64,000 bases of DNA from Guyanagaster necrorhizus (lineage: Eukaryota > Basidiomycota > Agaricomycetes > Agaricales > Physalacriaceae): the NCBI RefSeq assembly GCF_019112545.1, contig NW_025064894.1, positions 1,080,717 through 1,144,716 of the forward strand, in the 5' to 3' direction. Shown one piece after another: positions 34,508-45,508 of this stretch. Below the pieces are notes generated by a model. That model was not told the origin of the DNA. It did not search any database and saw only the letters and a list, made by a program, of their open reading frames with translations. The position numbers and the translations under genes are program-made. Within the stretch, counting starts at the first letter, position 1. Each line of letters starts with the position of its first letter.

Positions 34508-36352
34508 TTAATCGTCCTCTTTCACACTCAGGCTTGAGAGAAACATACGAACCATCTGCCCCGCTCCATCAATAGTGGCAAATGTCAACCCCTTCGCGCT
34601 CCGCATCTTCCCAGCATGTTTCTCATCGACATACCACTCCTTTAGTTCCTCCCTCGCAAACTCCCTCTGCCCACTCCACCCCAACGCGATCGTCCACCGC
34701 TCGTTCCCAACCCAATTACATATCCAATCGTACGTGCCCGCGTATATGAGCACCCTTGCGCCGCGTTCGAGAAGGACGGAGACGTAGTCGTTGGTATCCT
34801 GGACAGCGTGGAAGTCGCTCCCTACGTCATGGTTGCACGACGTGAATTGGCAGTTAGGGAGGGATCGACACCGAGGAGGGTGCAGATGACGGGGTCATCG
34901 AGATATTGGAGGATGTATCTAGAAGGGAGGGAATCAGATAAGGGGAGAATGAGGAGGTGAGGTGATGGACTTGGTCATTGGGTAGCAAAGCGTCACAGAG
35001 ATATCCCCGTCGCATTTGTGGCTCATGTCGTATGGGTTCATGCCTAGTGATTATTAAGAGAAAAATGGAGACTGAGACTGCGTACCGGTTTGTCGTAAGG
35101 GGCGCTGAGAACCGAGCTGCAGAAGGAGTATGCAGCGCCGCAGTTGATGGAGTCGAATTGGTCCACGGAGGATTGGGTCTTCCATTTTTTGCATCTTGGG
35201 AGCTGACGAGACAGTAAGAGCAGCTGGCAAGGTATAAATGGATGTATGCACACAGCGGATTTCATATAAACATAGGTTTTGATATCTAGGGTTGGCAGGA
35301 CGGAGGCTGCGGTGCATTGCACGTCGAAGTAGGATGGAAACGTCGTCATGCTATCCGTTATTCCGTTTCCTTGTTGAACAACTAAGAGCTCCGGGACTGG
35401 AGAGATAGATCATATGTACATACCTATCATTACAGACGCGAGGTTGATAGGTGTCTGACCAGCGGCCAAGAGCTTCGCGTTGTTATCACACACAGCCGAG
35501 GCAAACAGAGGGAGGTACCTTCCCTGTATGTCCAATAAACAATGACGAGTCGGAGAGGATAAACTGCAAGACATACACCATATGATCCGCCTGCTATATG
35601 AAACGGTCTTCCTTTGAACTGGTCAAAGCAGCTGAAGAAAATAGTAACAAACGCAGCGACGTTTTGCGTAGCATCTTCGGACGTACTCTGCAGATGAAAA
35701 CATTCTCAGACCATACAGTGTTGGGAAAATGTGCACCTACGACAGTTTCGCCATACTCGGCGTAGGAGAATCCAATATCGATGGGCTGATCAATGAAGAA
35801 AATGTTGGCGTTGGTGTTCCAAGAATATGAATTGTACTTGGGCCCGCCAGAGTCGAGGACACGCCAGGGACCTAATCAGGTTGGCGAGATGAATCAGCCT
35901 TAATTTTATACGTCATCTTTGAGCTTACCTAGTTCCATGAATAAACCAAGCGATGAGGAGCAACCCGGCCCCCCGTTAGTCTAGAAGATCACATCGTCTT
36001 TGTCGGGGTCGCATGTGTTCTCGAAAAAGTAGAAAAATAGGTGGCGGGCTTAGATGTCTATGTATCCGGTGTATGCGCTGCGGGTATCCCTTTTTGTTAA
36101 TTGATGGTAGATGAGGCGCGAAGCTCATACCTTACATTTCCGTCACAGGTCAGTTTTCTTGATCCTTACGGAGTGGTCGGGGTACATGGGATGATCATAA
36201 AAAAGGAGAGAGAGAGATTGCGGATGTGGGAAAAGGGCATCATTTCCGTTGTTCAGAGCCGTAGTAGTTGATCTGTTTACTGCCAGAAAGGTCTGTATCG
36301 CGACAGTAGAGCAGAAAAAGGAAAAGACGTAAAGGAGGTACGACAGCAGCAT
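34508..36352 (-). pseudogene. Serine carboxypeptidase (S10) pseudogene
   Basis: Full-length S10 layout on the minus strand: hydrophobic signal-like N-terminus (MLLSYLLYVFSFFCS, 36,352), GYIDI and HLFFYFFEN, TNGGPGCSSSLGLFMELG (about 35,930-35,985), IFFIDQPIDIGFSYAEYG (about 35,750-35,820), FHIAGGSYG (about 35,580-35,610), YLPLFASAV, NPYDMSHKCDG (about 35,010-35,045) and LIYAGTYDWICNW. Lesions: a frame break at about 36,138 (CTGTGACGG), TAA at 36,050-36,052, TAG at 35,981-35,983 in the usual Trp position, Glu to Gly in the active-site G-E-S-Y motif, and catalytic His to Gln (GAGQMV instead of GAGHMV). The enzyme cannot be active. It would otherwise be a secreted or vacuolar exopeptidase. Confidence 0.85.
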
Positions 36353-36574
36353 GAGAGAGATTGCAAACAGATGATGATAACGGCCGGGCCAGAAGCCGCT
36401 TTGTTGCTTATCGTGTATGGCTGAGAATCCAAGCACAAATATATGGTCAGTTTCGTTCCCTTGGCACATGCGACGATAAGACGATCCAAGCGTGGTGGTA
36501 CAGAAAATTATTTTCCACGGATAGAGACCCTTTCACACACTGAGCAGTAGGGATCGCAGACCAATTGCAAATCA

Positions 36575-37701
36575 GTGTTAAAGTGGGATTATGGACCGGA
36601 AAATCCGGGCCGGATATTTTTTCAGGGAAAGACTGCCGTGTCTCAACTTCCACTTGACCAGGAAACTGCAGCACAGAACAGCGTAGCCACGCGCTCTCAG
36701 TCTCCTCAAATCGATGCTGAGTTGCCCTCACCTTTAAGCGACGCATCAGCCGTCCAAGGTAACTACTTCTTCAGTGGCCCTTCCCTTCCTAACGCGATTG
36801 AACGTTACAAAAATAGCTCCGCCGGCAGTTCTAAGACTGAACGCAAAGTCTCGATCTTGCTCGTAATGGGGCCCAAACCTGAAAAAGGACCGCATACCTC
36901 ATGGCATGCGCACGAAAACTGTCTCGGGGTCGAGTGGGAGGACATATGCTGCTCGCGTCAACAGTTTGCAGGCCTTTTGAACGAAGAGAACTGTCGTGAT
37001 TTCATATATCCACTCAGCCTCGCCCCCGGGGAAGCCCCATTTCAGCGACGGGCCAGAAATGGTGCCAATGGTATGTTATATAGTGAGTAATACATGCTGT
37101 TCGATTTGCTCGTTTTTGATGGCTTTCAGGAGACGTTCTCGCTTCCCAGACACGCATTTCATCTTCGTGACGAGGTGTAGTATCAAATCTTTCATCGAGA
37201 AAGTCTGCTCGCCATTCCGATCTTGGAAAGCTTGACCAATATACATGCATTATTGCTCATCTGACGGACCCATCAAGTGACAAGGTCGAGATCCCTTTTA
37301 CCGTTGTCATCTCTAACATTCATACCCAGGTCCTCAATCCCATCCCTCGCTTCTCCTGCCCATCTCACTACATTTGTCTCAGGAATGCGCGAATTGTAAG
37401 ACCGCCGTCTTGTCCGATATCGACGAGATGGAGTACACCGCCCAAAAATTGCGTGTTATTGAGCACCTTGACTCCAATGATATTCTTAGGAAGAAATCCG
37501 GGCCTTGTGAGTTCGTTTTCACTGCTGGTATCCGGATAGAGTGACTCAGTCTCTTTCTTAGCTGATCCATCATTTCCCTACTGCCCATGGAGAGAAGTAG
37601 TGCCTCCGGTGGTGCCAGATGTATCCATGGACCGGAACATTAAGCACATCGTCATTCCCGGCCCTCCCAACCAGTTCTCAGTAAAATCTTTAAGATCCTG
37701 T
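36575..37701 (+). CDS. Hypothetical protein, truncated by copia fragment
   Basis: Family not recognised. The first segment (36,575-37,087) is open for about 171 codons, Ser/Pro/Gln-rich at first and then with HTSWHAHENCLGVEWEDICC. A later exon at about 37,381-37,504 reads ECANCKTAVLSDIDEMEY, then KLRVIEHLDSNDILRKKSG. A GTGAGT...TTAG intron joins it to DPSFPYCPWREVVPPVVPD and KHIVIPGPPNQF. CpG-poor copia-like sequence takes over near 37,683. Introns in the middle could not be phased cleanly. It is probably a broken gene; the Cys pairs might bind metal, but nothing more can be said. Confidence 0.45.
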
Positions 37702-38335
37702 TAGAAGTGGTTACTAGCCCCCGAATCAAGAAAGTACAGTGACTTTGAACAAGCTGAGGTCTAACCTGTTCTCACTTATCTCCTCCAAGTCCAGCATGTC
37801 GAAGTCTGAGATAGATGAAATGGTCAATTCCTTGAAATCTGACCCAGTGGGAGTGAGCTGGATTGGGCTTAAGCACTGGCTTTTCAATGGCGGTAGGTAT
37901 GGACTAATAGAGCAATGCCAAGGGCATGACAATGTACTTGTACATTGATTTTAATAATAAATATCAATCTTCTGAAGCCCTACAGCTTTGTATCTAGTGG
38001 CATACACCCCCAGAGCTTTATTTTGATCAGAAGATATGATAATGTGCCTTTTCTCCATGTACTTGCCTCACATTTGTGATAGAGTAGATGCTGCAGTTGG
38101 GGGATCTACTGGTGAGATTTGCTATCTGGACATCCTTCCACTATGAGAGTATGTCAAACTTGTCAGAATTATAGAATTAAAAGACTTGTATATACATCCA
38201 GAAAGCCTGGGGCTTAATGCTAGATCAAGGCTTTGAAAGCACCATGACAAGCCTTGAGCCCTCCAGAGCTGGCCTGACCTGACTGACAGTGGTTTCAGTG
38301 CACCTTACCTTTACTTAACACTCAAAGGGGTACTT
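37683..38335 (-). mobile_element. Ty1/copia fragment (protease region)
   Basis: A CpG-poor, AT-rich island of about 650 bp within CpG-normal host DNA. Minus-strand reading contains FLDSGASNHF (about 37,705-37,735), the retropepsin active-site context of copia Pol, followed by DLKDFTE. Upstream (minus) lies a Ser/Asp-rich gag-like stretch (37,738-37,932) in another frame. No LTRs are visible. It is the only transposon remnant recognised in the host half, and it ends the coding run of the preceding hypothetical gene. Confidence 0.6.
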
Positions 38336-38351
38336 CCTCCACTCAGGAAGC

Positions 38352-38893
38352 GTGCAGATTGCTGCTATGCATACATATTGCTTCTCTAGACTCTACCAAA
38401 CGAAGGTGTGGAAGAACGAGCATCAAGAGATTTGCACTCAGATAGCGAGGAATTGAAGAACTACGGTATCATCCTTCAACTAAACGCCGCTTATGAACCG
38501 CCTATGAACCCACGCGATGGCACGTTCCTTTCTACCTTGTGAAGTGCGATATGAAGAACTCTAATCATATCAAAACTCTGAAGAAAGAGCATAGACAATC
38601 GCATCCGTCCGATAATCTCCCCCTTGTCGTCGCCGTCAACTATCATGTCGTATCTAGGACGCTCTACGTCCTTTGGCATCGGTGTATCGGGTACAGCCCC
38701 ACTAGGATCAACATGACACCAACGCGAGAGTGGAGATGGGGCAGCTCGTTTTTCTTCGGTTCTCCATGGACCGAGCGTCTCACTTGAGTTGAAACTTATA
38801 CGTGGCATTTGAAGGACATCACGAATGGTACAATATTCAATTTGGCACTGACAAGGGCTGAGATATCAATATCTATATAAGTTGCTCACTGAG
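38352..38893. repeat. Duplicated segment, copy 1 (left of assembly gap)
   Basis: 542 bp, from GTGCAGATTGCTGCTATGC to TTGCTCACTGAG, repeated in direct orientation at 38,904-39,448 with scattered substitutions and small indels. A plus-strand reading contains ERASRDLHSDSEELKNY then ILQLNAAYEPPM, but in this copy the frame breaks soon after (FLSTL stop). No family recognised. Confidence 0.85.
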
Positions 38894-38903
38894 NNNNNNN
38901 NNN
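38894..38903. other. Assembly gap (10 N)
   Basis: Ten consecutive N. It sits exactly between the two copies of the ~545-bp direct repeat, so the real sequence and copy number here are unknown. Confidence 1.
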
Positions 38904-39448
38904 GTGCAGATTGCTGCTATGCATACATATTGCTTCTCTAGACTCTACCAAACGAAGGTGTGGAAGAACGAGCATCAAGAGATTTGCACTCAGATAGCGA
39001 GGAATTGAAGAACTATGCTATTATCCTTCAGCTAAACGCCGCTTATGAACCGCCTATGGACCCACGAGATGGCACGTTCCCTTTGTACCTTGTGAAGTGC
39101 GATATGAAGAAGAACTCTAATCATATCAAGTCTGAAGAAAGAGTATAGACAATCGCATCCGTCCTATAATCTCCCCCCTTGTCGTCGCCGTCAACTATCT
39201 TGTCGTATCTGTGACGCTCTGCGTCCTTTGTCATCGGTGTATCGGGTACAGCCCCAATAGAATCAACATGACACCGACGCGAGAGCGGAGACTGGGCAAC
39301 TTGTTTTCTATTGGTTCCCCACGGATCGAACGTCTCACATTAGTTGAAACTCGTACGTGGCATTTGAAGGACATCACGAATGGTACAATATTCAATTTGG
39401 CACTGACAAGGGCTGAGATATCAATATCTATATAAGTTGCTCACTGAG
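38904..39448. repeat. Duplicated segment, copy 2 (right of assembly gap)
   Basis: 545 bp, direct repeat of 38,352-38,893. Here the plus-strand ORF 38,960-39,148 stays open for 62 codons (MEERASRDLHSDSEELKNY, ILQLNAAYEPPMDPRDG). The copy ends 15 bp beyond the stop codon of the adjacent alpha/beta hydrolase gene. It could be one exon of an unrecognised gene. Confidence 0.85.
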
Positions 39449-39463
39449 GGACCGTAATAACTA

Positions 39464-40755
39464 TCATGTCGTAAGGCCTTCCACCGTCGCCTCCATATAC
39501 GCTTTGAGATCGTCCCAATGGACCTGAACAAATGTAAATGCAATATGGACATGAATAATAGAAAAGATCGACGTACGAAATGGTTTGCTCCTGGGATCCC
39601 GATAAAGCGAATAGGTCGCTTCGGAGCAAAACGCTCGTTCCCAAAGAATCCCCAGACACAGTACCAGTTAGTTGCCGTGCAGAACTGATGAACGATCTCT
39701 AGCTTCGGAAGAATCTTCTTTATCGCCTCTTCGTCGTACAGCGCGGTTTCCGTTTGATTTCTGATCGTAGGCTGCATCGGGGGGAAATACCTGATTTGGC
39801 AAATGTTAATCAGTCAAGGCGCGAAGAGATGAAGGCGTACATAGGAAACTCCATCCTTCCCGCAGCCTCGCCGTCAAAGGTAACTGCCATGTCATCCGGG
39901 GTCATGTTCTCGGTTGACGGATGTGTACCACGTTTACTAAAGTCAAGCCCACTTGGGGAACGCGACGCAAGATCCGGGTGGTCGTAGTAAGTGCTGACCC
40001 AGTAGCCAAAGTTAGCAAAGATCTCTTCGGCTGTCTTGAGATCGGGATCAGTAAATGGGTTGTATCCTTCCGGTGGCTGATCATATCCGAAAGCGAGATG
40101 GGGAGGGTCTGAAAGAAAACTGAGAAAAGTTGAGAGTCATGATAGAAGGGAAAAGCTAGCCGTAGAATATCATCTGCCGGAAATATGGCTCCAACGCTTC
40201 GTAGGTCTCTTGGGGAATAACCTCCGGATGGGAAAGAATTGCGAGCGGGCTTGAACAAGGTCATCAGCAATACAACGTTGAAGGTTAGAAGCGAGCATAC
40301 GTGGTGGCCCCAAGACTCCAGCCAATAGTAGCCAACCCTCCAGATTTGCCGTCCGCGCCAATCTTTGGAATATCGTTGGTCTGGATGTACCATGCTAAGA
40401 AATACGCCGACTCCGATCCGAGGCGCTGCAAAAATTCGGTCTTGCCCGCCCTCAGCTCTGCGAGTTCTTCGTCGGCATACTTCGTCGAACCGGCGTAATC
40501 ACGTCTGTTCAGGATGACGAGACGCAGATTGTTTTCCGCAGCCATTGGGAGGAGCTTGTGGAAGGTATCTAGATGGACGAAGGGTATGAGATATTCACGA
40601 CATTGGATATCAGAAGACTTACTGCCAGTGAAGGCACTGCCGTGGAAAATGACTACAGTGGTGTAGTCAGTAGAACCCGCGACTGGCCCGCTGTCGGTGA
40701 AGAAGAGCACTGTGCCATTGTCATCCACGGGACCAACACCGGTTGTACACGACAT
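39464..40755 (-). CDS. Alpha/beta hydrolase 1
   Basis: Serine hydrolase of the alpha/beta fold, function unknown. The first clear ATG is 40,755 (MSCTTGVGPVDDNG); open sequence extends upstream to 40,869 without ATG, so a further 5' exon is possible. VVIFHGSAFTG (oxyanion region), LRLVILNRRDYAGSTKY, nucleophile elbow GWSLGAT (about 40,300-40,320), DHPDLASRSPSG, and PGANHF with the catalytic His (about 39,580-39,597) follow in order. It ends VHWDDLKAYMEATVEGLTT at TGA 39,464. Introns of ~50 bp occur at about 40,564-40,617, 40,252-40,303, 40,110-40,160, 39,790-39,840 and 39,530-39,580. No disabling change seen. Confidence 0.85.
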
Positions 40756-41498
40756 AGAGAAGAAAGCAGGGGGATACGAAGTTGGGGATAAGCCATGACC
40801 GTCATCGACTGAAATACATGTAACCAAGTTCAGATACCAGGAACTGCTACCCCCAGGAACTCCGATCAACGCTTATCCGTATTTTCCGTATTTTCATATT
40901 ATTTGGATAAGATTAGACCAGGCTATTCTTTTTTTGCTCCTTTGGAAGATGGAAGGCGAAAATGTTCGAATCAGATGGTCGGAAGGAACTGGCTTTCTCT
41001 AGACATTGTCATGGATCAGTCCATCGTGTGTCCGGGAAGATGAGCACGTGATAAAGTAGGATCTAGTCTTTGCAAAGCGTGGAAAGAAAAAAAAACGAAT
41101 GTCGCTTAGCGGAGTTCCAACTCCGGATAGCGGCAGGTTCGCAACCAATTTCATAATCAACGACGTAACCTGGACATACTCCGACTCTGTACAAAATAAA
41201 AATTCCTTTCCCTCCTGTACTTGCAGTAGTATAGAGCCTTATTGATGGAAAAATCCACGGCGCACAGAAGAATAGACATGCTCGAATCTACTCTAATACG
41301 GGGAGAAAATTTAAAGGTAACTTGACACGTAACCAACTGCATGCAATCAGATATTGATGATCATGCTAACTTACACGCAGCCCTGTGCCGGAGATCTCCT
41401 GTAATATCGCAGCTAATTGTAATTGGCAGATCTACAATATCTCAAAAAGTCTTGGGCCGTCGTCGCATCATGTTTCGTGTCCTTTCCTCACAGCGTCC
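40756..41498. promoter_or_regulatory. Divergent intergenic region, hydrolase 1 / DUF6534-like gene
   Basis: 740 bp head-to-head spacer. Only short ORFs without coding character. No TATA or operator motif could be assigned with confidence. Confidence 0.4.
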
Positions 41499-43188
41499 AT
41501 GGCGGAAAGTTTCAATGCGACCTTTGGCTGTATGTTTATCGCTTTCACGATAGACTTGATGTGAGGCTATATTTTTCTGCTGCCGATTGAGACTTACACC
41601 GACTTTCACTATCGGTAGGTGCTACGGTGCCGGTATGGTATGGCCGAATCTAGCCTTTCCGCTTCCACGGACTGAAATCTTCGCCTGCGTAGCTCGTAGT
41701 ACTCCAATATTTTCGTGGCAACTTATGGTCGGCGGACTCATCCATGGTCAAGTTAATGGTTCTCTCGCTCGGGTACGGTCGTATTTATTTACTTTCTAAA
41801 GCTTCTCTCTGACCGACCTGTAGATTCTTGGCTACGACGCACATCGTGACGTTCATTGCATGGGCATATGAGGATCTCATAAACCGGTTTGGAGACTTGG
41901 CGGAGCTGGATAGTATGCCGAGGTATGTCGCGTTCTAATCTATCGCGAGCGTTTGTCAAGTACTTTTGATACATTTTTAAGAACGGCCCTGGTGAGTCTA
42001 CAGTTTAATGAGAACGTGATCAACATCTCAGTTTCGTCAGGTTCAACTATTAGCTATTGTAAGGGTGTCTATTTGCCAATTTCCTGTATAGCCGCTGAAG
42101 AACTTAGTATATGGTATCATTCATCTCGCAGGTGTAAGTTGTCCTCCACTCTATTATTCTTTTTGTTACTCAATACTTTTGATAGCTTCTTTACGTCGCG
42201 GATATACTACTGTTTGTGACTAATTCCCTGATTTACGCAATCGACATTGATCCCTGCTCAGTAACGCACAACTGGTTGCTGGCTGGACCAGTGGTATGTG
42301 TACCCTGGATACTCAATAGAACGGAGACAGGTGACGCCTAATTATTGCTTCTATTCTAGGGTCTTCTTGCCTTGACAAACATCAGTACGTTCTCTGATAC
42401 AACATATATTTATTTTCTTTAACATTCATCAAAGGCGCTGGACTCGGTACGACAGATCCATCTTCAAATGGACTAAACAAAACTTATATCTATTACGCGG
42501 TTAGCCCAAACGACCCTCGCGTTCGTCCGCATCCTCGTTGGTTAGTTTCGATGACTCACATTCTTCTGCAGCGGTATCGGCGGTACCTTTAGCCATCTCG
42601 TTCACACAGAGGTAGCCACCCATGATTTCTTGAGATCTCCCTTCCTCCCTCACTTTTCCAAACAGAAAGTTACGAGCCTCCAATCCGCATCCACCGCCGC
42701 GTGCGACATGGCTATCACTGTCATCCTGTGCTGGATCTTCCATACCAAGCGAACGGGTATCAAATCGTCAGTGTTACCGATCCTGCATTCTTGACAACCC
42801 TTGACACTATCCATAGAACCGACAACCTCCTTGACAACCTAATCATCCTCGCCATAAACCGTGGGGCAATCACCAGTCTAGCCGCATTGCTGAATTTGAT
42901 TCTGGTATGTAGATCTTCCCTTTTCGAATTCAAAGCACAGATATTGACATATTACAAGTTTGTATGGCGTCCGGAGGCGATGATTTTGTGCGCGATTTCA
43001 TTATCCGCTATCATCTTTGATTGACCATCTTGCTTTATATAGCATGATCCCGCTTCTTCCAAGTTGCCAATGTAAGTATTTGGAATTTTGCGTATCCGAT
43101 CAACGTTGATAGAAACATCCTCACAGTCTATGTCCTTTCTGTTGTGGGCAGGTACGCCGAAAGTCCGACTGAAAATGACCCCGCCTGA
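41499..43188 (+). pseudogene. DUF6534-like multi-pass membrane protein, probably disabled
   Basis: Starts MAESFNATFGCMFIAFTIDLM at ATG 41,499. The layout is that of basidiomycete DUF6534-type proteins: GY..LLPIETYTDFHYR, MVKLMVLSL, LATTHIVTFIAWAYEDLI then NRFGDLAELDSMPR (about 41,823-41,921), NWLLAGPV (about 42,270-42,295), GAGLGT, STAACDMAITVILCWIFHTK then RTGIKS (about 42,690-42,765), NLLDNLIILAINRGAITSL (42,823-42,880) and YVLSVVGRYAESP near the end. An in-frame TGA at 41,562-41,564 interrupts the first helix-loop, and the region 41,980-42,240 does not give the expected helices. It may be a pseudogene or carry an unusual intron. Function of the family is unknown. Confidence 0.6.
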
Positions 43189-44235
43189 CACCTACCCCAG
43201 CCTGAATTACAGGAGAAATATGCGGGAGAAATCGGGCAGTTCCCACGAAGTCCCTCTCGAACCTATCTCAGGGAGCCAGCACAATCCAGGGGCTGTCCGT
43301 GTGGTACGTGTTTCCAAGTGACTTCTAGCCGAAATACCAATACCGTATATTGCAGACAACATCCGTGGTTACATGGAAGGATGGAACGAGAAGCTCAGAT
43401 AAGGTACGAACATCGCTTATTACTACAAATTCATGACGGCTAAATGAGCAACAGGATAGCGAACGGAAGTACCATGCTGATGCGGTATAGCGCCCCAGGT
43501 TTGGCAGAATAAAAATTCCCGTTTTTCTTCTTTATTGCAAGATTATGATTTCGTGTGTGTATAGAACTACTTCATCGTTACTCGTACCGGCTTTCTATAT
43601 ATTTGTCATAGGCAGGCATCGATCCTTATCCGGGGTCTAAGCTATATGCCGCGGCCAATATCCGATCCCACCGGGAATGGACTTTCCTTGCCATCCGCAA
43701 CAGTCAGACATCTGGAGGCTCTGAGGTACGTGTATTCAGATACTCGACAACCAACGAAACGGCTTCCGTCCGGATTTCGCTTGCAAAGATTGTGGGCCAT
43801 CCCCACTGATCGTCACTCAGATAGTTACCCGTAATATTTGGCTGAGAAGCCTAATTAGAGCTGCCATTTTATTCAATGGTATATTCTTCTTCAAGGCCGA
43901 CGTAATGCGAAGCGTGGGGAATCGCCAAAGAATCTTTCTGTTCAACTTTCCATCGATGAATGTGCTTGCATCCGCTTCGACGCTATATCGACCTCGCCGC
44001 AGTCTGCTTAGATACTGAGTGCTCATCTTAGTCCAAGACACGTCCATTACAATTCTCCCGTCCTATACAGAACGGTGACTTTGAAGATGATTTCCACTCG
44101 ATCCTGTCGATTTTTAAACGCAGGAGGATTATACCGTCGCACGAAAACTTAATTGAATGAGATAGCAGAGACACCATTGACTGTGGCGGGAACTTTGTAA
44201 CACTCGAAAGAGATCAGAGCATTAGCAACAATATG
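43189..44235. other. Intergenic, no supported gene
   Basis: About 1 kb with only short ORFs on both strands (largest 76 codons, 43,817-44,047, minus) lacking any recognisable motif. CpG content is normal, so it is not transposon-derived by that criterion. Confidence 0.5.
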
Positions 44236-44428
44236 TCATTTTGGCGATTTTTCCTTCTCGTACATCGACCGACATTCCGAACAATCGCAATTGTTTTCAT
44301 GGCAGCCTATACCAGCGGAACGTCAGATAGAGAGAAATGTAACCATGGCAATGTAGCTTACCTGTCCCTTCGGAAGTGGGAGTTGGTGGCACGACCTCAA
44401 AAGAATATTCATCGTTCTTAGTGGGCAT
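44236..44428 (-). CDS. Small Cys-rich peptide gene (45 aa, two exons)
   Basis: Not recognised. Exon 1 44,362-44,428 and exon 2 44,236-44,306 flank a 55-bp GTAAGC...TAG intron; the spliced length is exactly 46 codons with TGA at 44,236. The peptide begins MPTKNDEYSFEVV, then PPTPTSEGT, then GCHENNCDCSECR and a Lys/Glu-rich tail ending KSPK. Spacing C-x4-C-x-C-x2-C with an adjacent His resembles metal-binding or metallothionein-like clusters; that is inference. No signal peptide and no CaaX end. ATG context AAAATGC. A TATAAAAG box lies 88 bp upstream. Strand agrees with the downstream GMC gene, but they are 1.7 kb apart. Confidence 0.55.
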
Positions 44429-44513
44429 TTTGGGAGGTTGGGCCGTCGTTGACTGAGGTGATTCAAGGGTCTCGGATGAGTGGTGTGGAATGAACAGGGG
44501 ATGCTTGGCGCCC

Positions 44514-44521
44514 TTTTATAT
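44514..44521 (-). promoter_or_regulatory. TATA box for the Cys-rich peptide gene
   Basis: TATAAAAG on the minus strand, 85-90 bp before the ATG at 44,428, followed by a pyrimidine-rich leader. The spacing to a start codon suits a fungal promoter with a short 5' UTR. Confidence 0.5.
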
Positions 44522-45216
44522 GGTAAGGTCAATAGCCGGGATTAGAGAGCCAAATGCTTTGACTTTTAAAACCCGCCCTTGTTTGTGGTCTTGGATAATT
44601 GTTCACCGGACAAGACAATAGCAAAAAAGGAAACAAGACCCGGGAGACCTGATATAGGTCTATCCTCAACAATGGCGAAGGGTTTCTGCGAAGAAGGTAT
44701 ATACAGAAGGAACCTACCACGGAGCTATCATCGCCTCCAAGTCTCACATTGCCATTAATATTGCCCCCGAAAGATCCAGGGTGGCTGGTCAATTGTGACA
44801 TGGGTATAATATGCATCGTCATACGGGTCGGTGTACTTATCCATATACCCTCGTTCATCCACTAGCTCGAAAAGGGGGGAAGTTATTTAGAAGTTCCTAC
44901 TCATTAATATAGCATGCTCAAAATATTAAAGATAAGCGAGGCCATGTAAGCTCTATTCAACATACATTCAATAGCAGCTTGATAAGACCACGACGAGCAG
45001 AAAACGAAGCTGAAAATAATTATCGTTCCTTTCTGAGAGTGCGCTTCATTCCCCAGTCATCGCCAAGAGAGCGGCAAACGCCAGTCCTGGCCGGTTCGGA
45101 ACTGAAAGCAAGAGTAACGTAACGTCACAGTCACAATGCATCCCGTTTTGGAACTTCGATTCCCCTTTTTGCCACTGCCAATCTGAGTACCCTCGCTCTG
45201 ACCTGGCTTGCTTATA

Positions 45217-45508
45217 TCATGTTGGAAAGTTTACTTGGGCATGTTCTCGTTTACCATGCAAATCAGGGCTGAGGATAGGTCGAGGGAGCCAGTAGGAGAA
45301 TGCCTTGAGAACAACCCCGTTGAAATATCTTTCTCCTACGACAACACGAGGTGACCTACGTAAGTAGCCTTCAGCTAAAGGTGGTGGAGAACGGAAGCCT
45401 ACAATAAATATTCGAACGAATCGAGGAAATACTTAGATTGCGAAGCTTTTAAACGGAAATACTGCAGAATTCCTCGGTAATCGTCACAGCGTCTTTCAAG
45501 TTAACCAT
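45217..45508 (-). CDS. Possible small two-exon gene (75 aa)
   Basis: Exon 1 45,463-45,508 (MVNLKDAVTITEEFC), intron 45,399-45,462 (GTATTT...TTGTAG), exon 2 45,217-45,398, total 228 bp including TGA. CATATAAAGG lies about 55 bp upstream of the ATG. The product contains FRSPPPLAEGYLRR and YFNGVVLKAFSYWLPRP; no family recognised. Support is only the open frame, plausible splice sites and TATA-like box. Unspliced, the ORF would stop after 19 codons. Confidence 0.25.

Noticed and set aside
40756..40869. Start of alpha/beta hydrolase 1 at 40,869
   Set aside because: The codon there is TTG, not ATG; the first in-frame ATG is at 40,755, so the upstream part is left uncalled.
44236..44428. Metallothionein by name
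   Set aside because: Only four Cys residues and no recognisable family match, so only a possible metal-binding role is stated.
45217..45508. Mating pheromone precursor
   Set aside because: Neither the spliced nor the unspliced reading ends in a CaaX motif; the unspliced form ends CSISV, with Cys one residue too far from the end.
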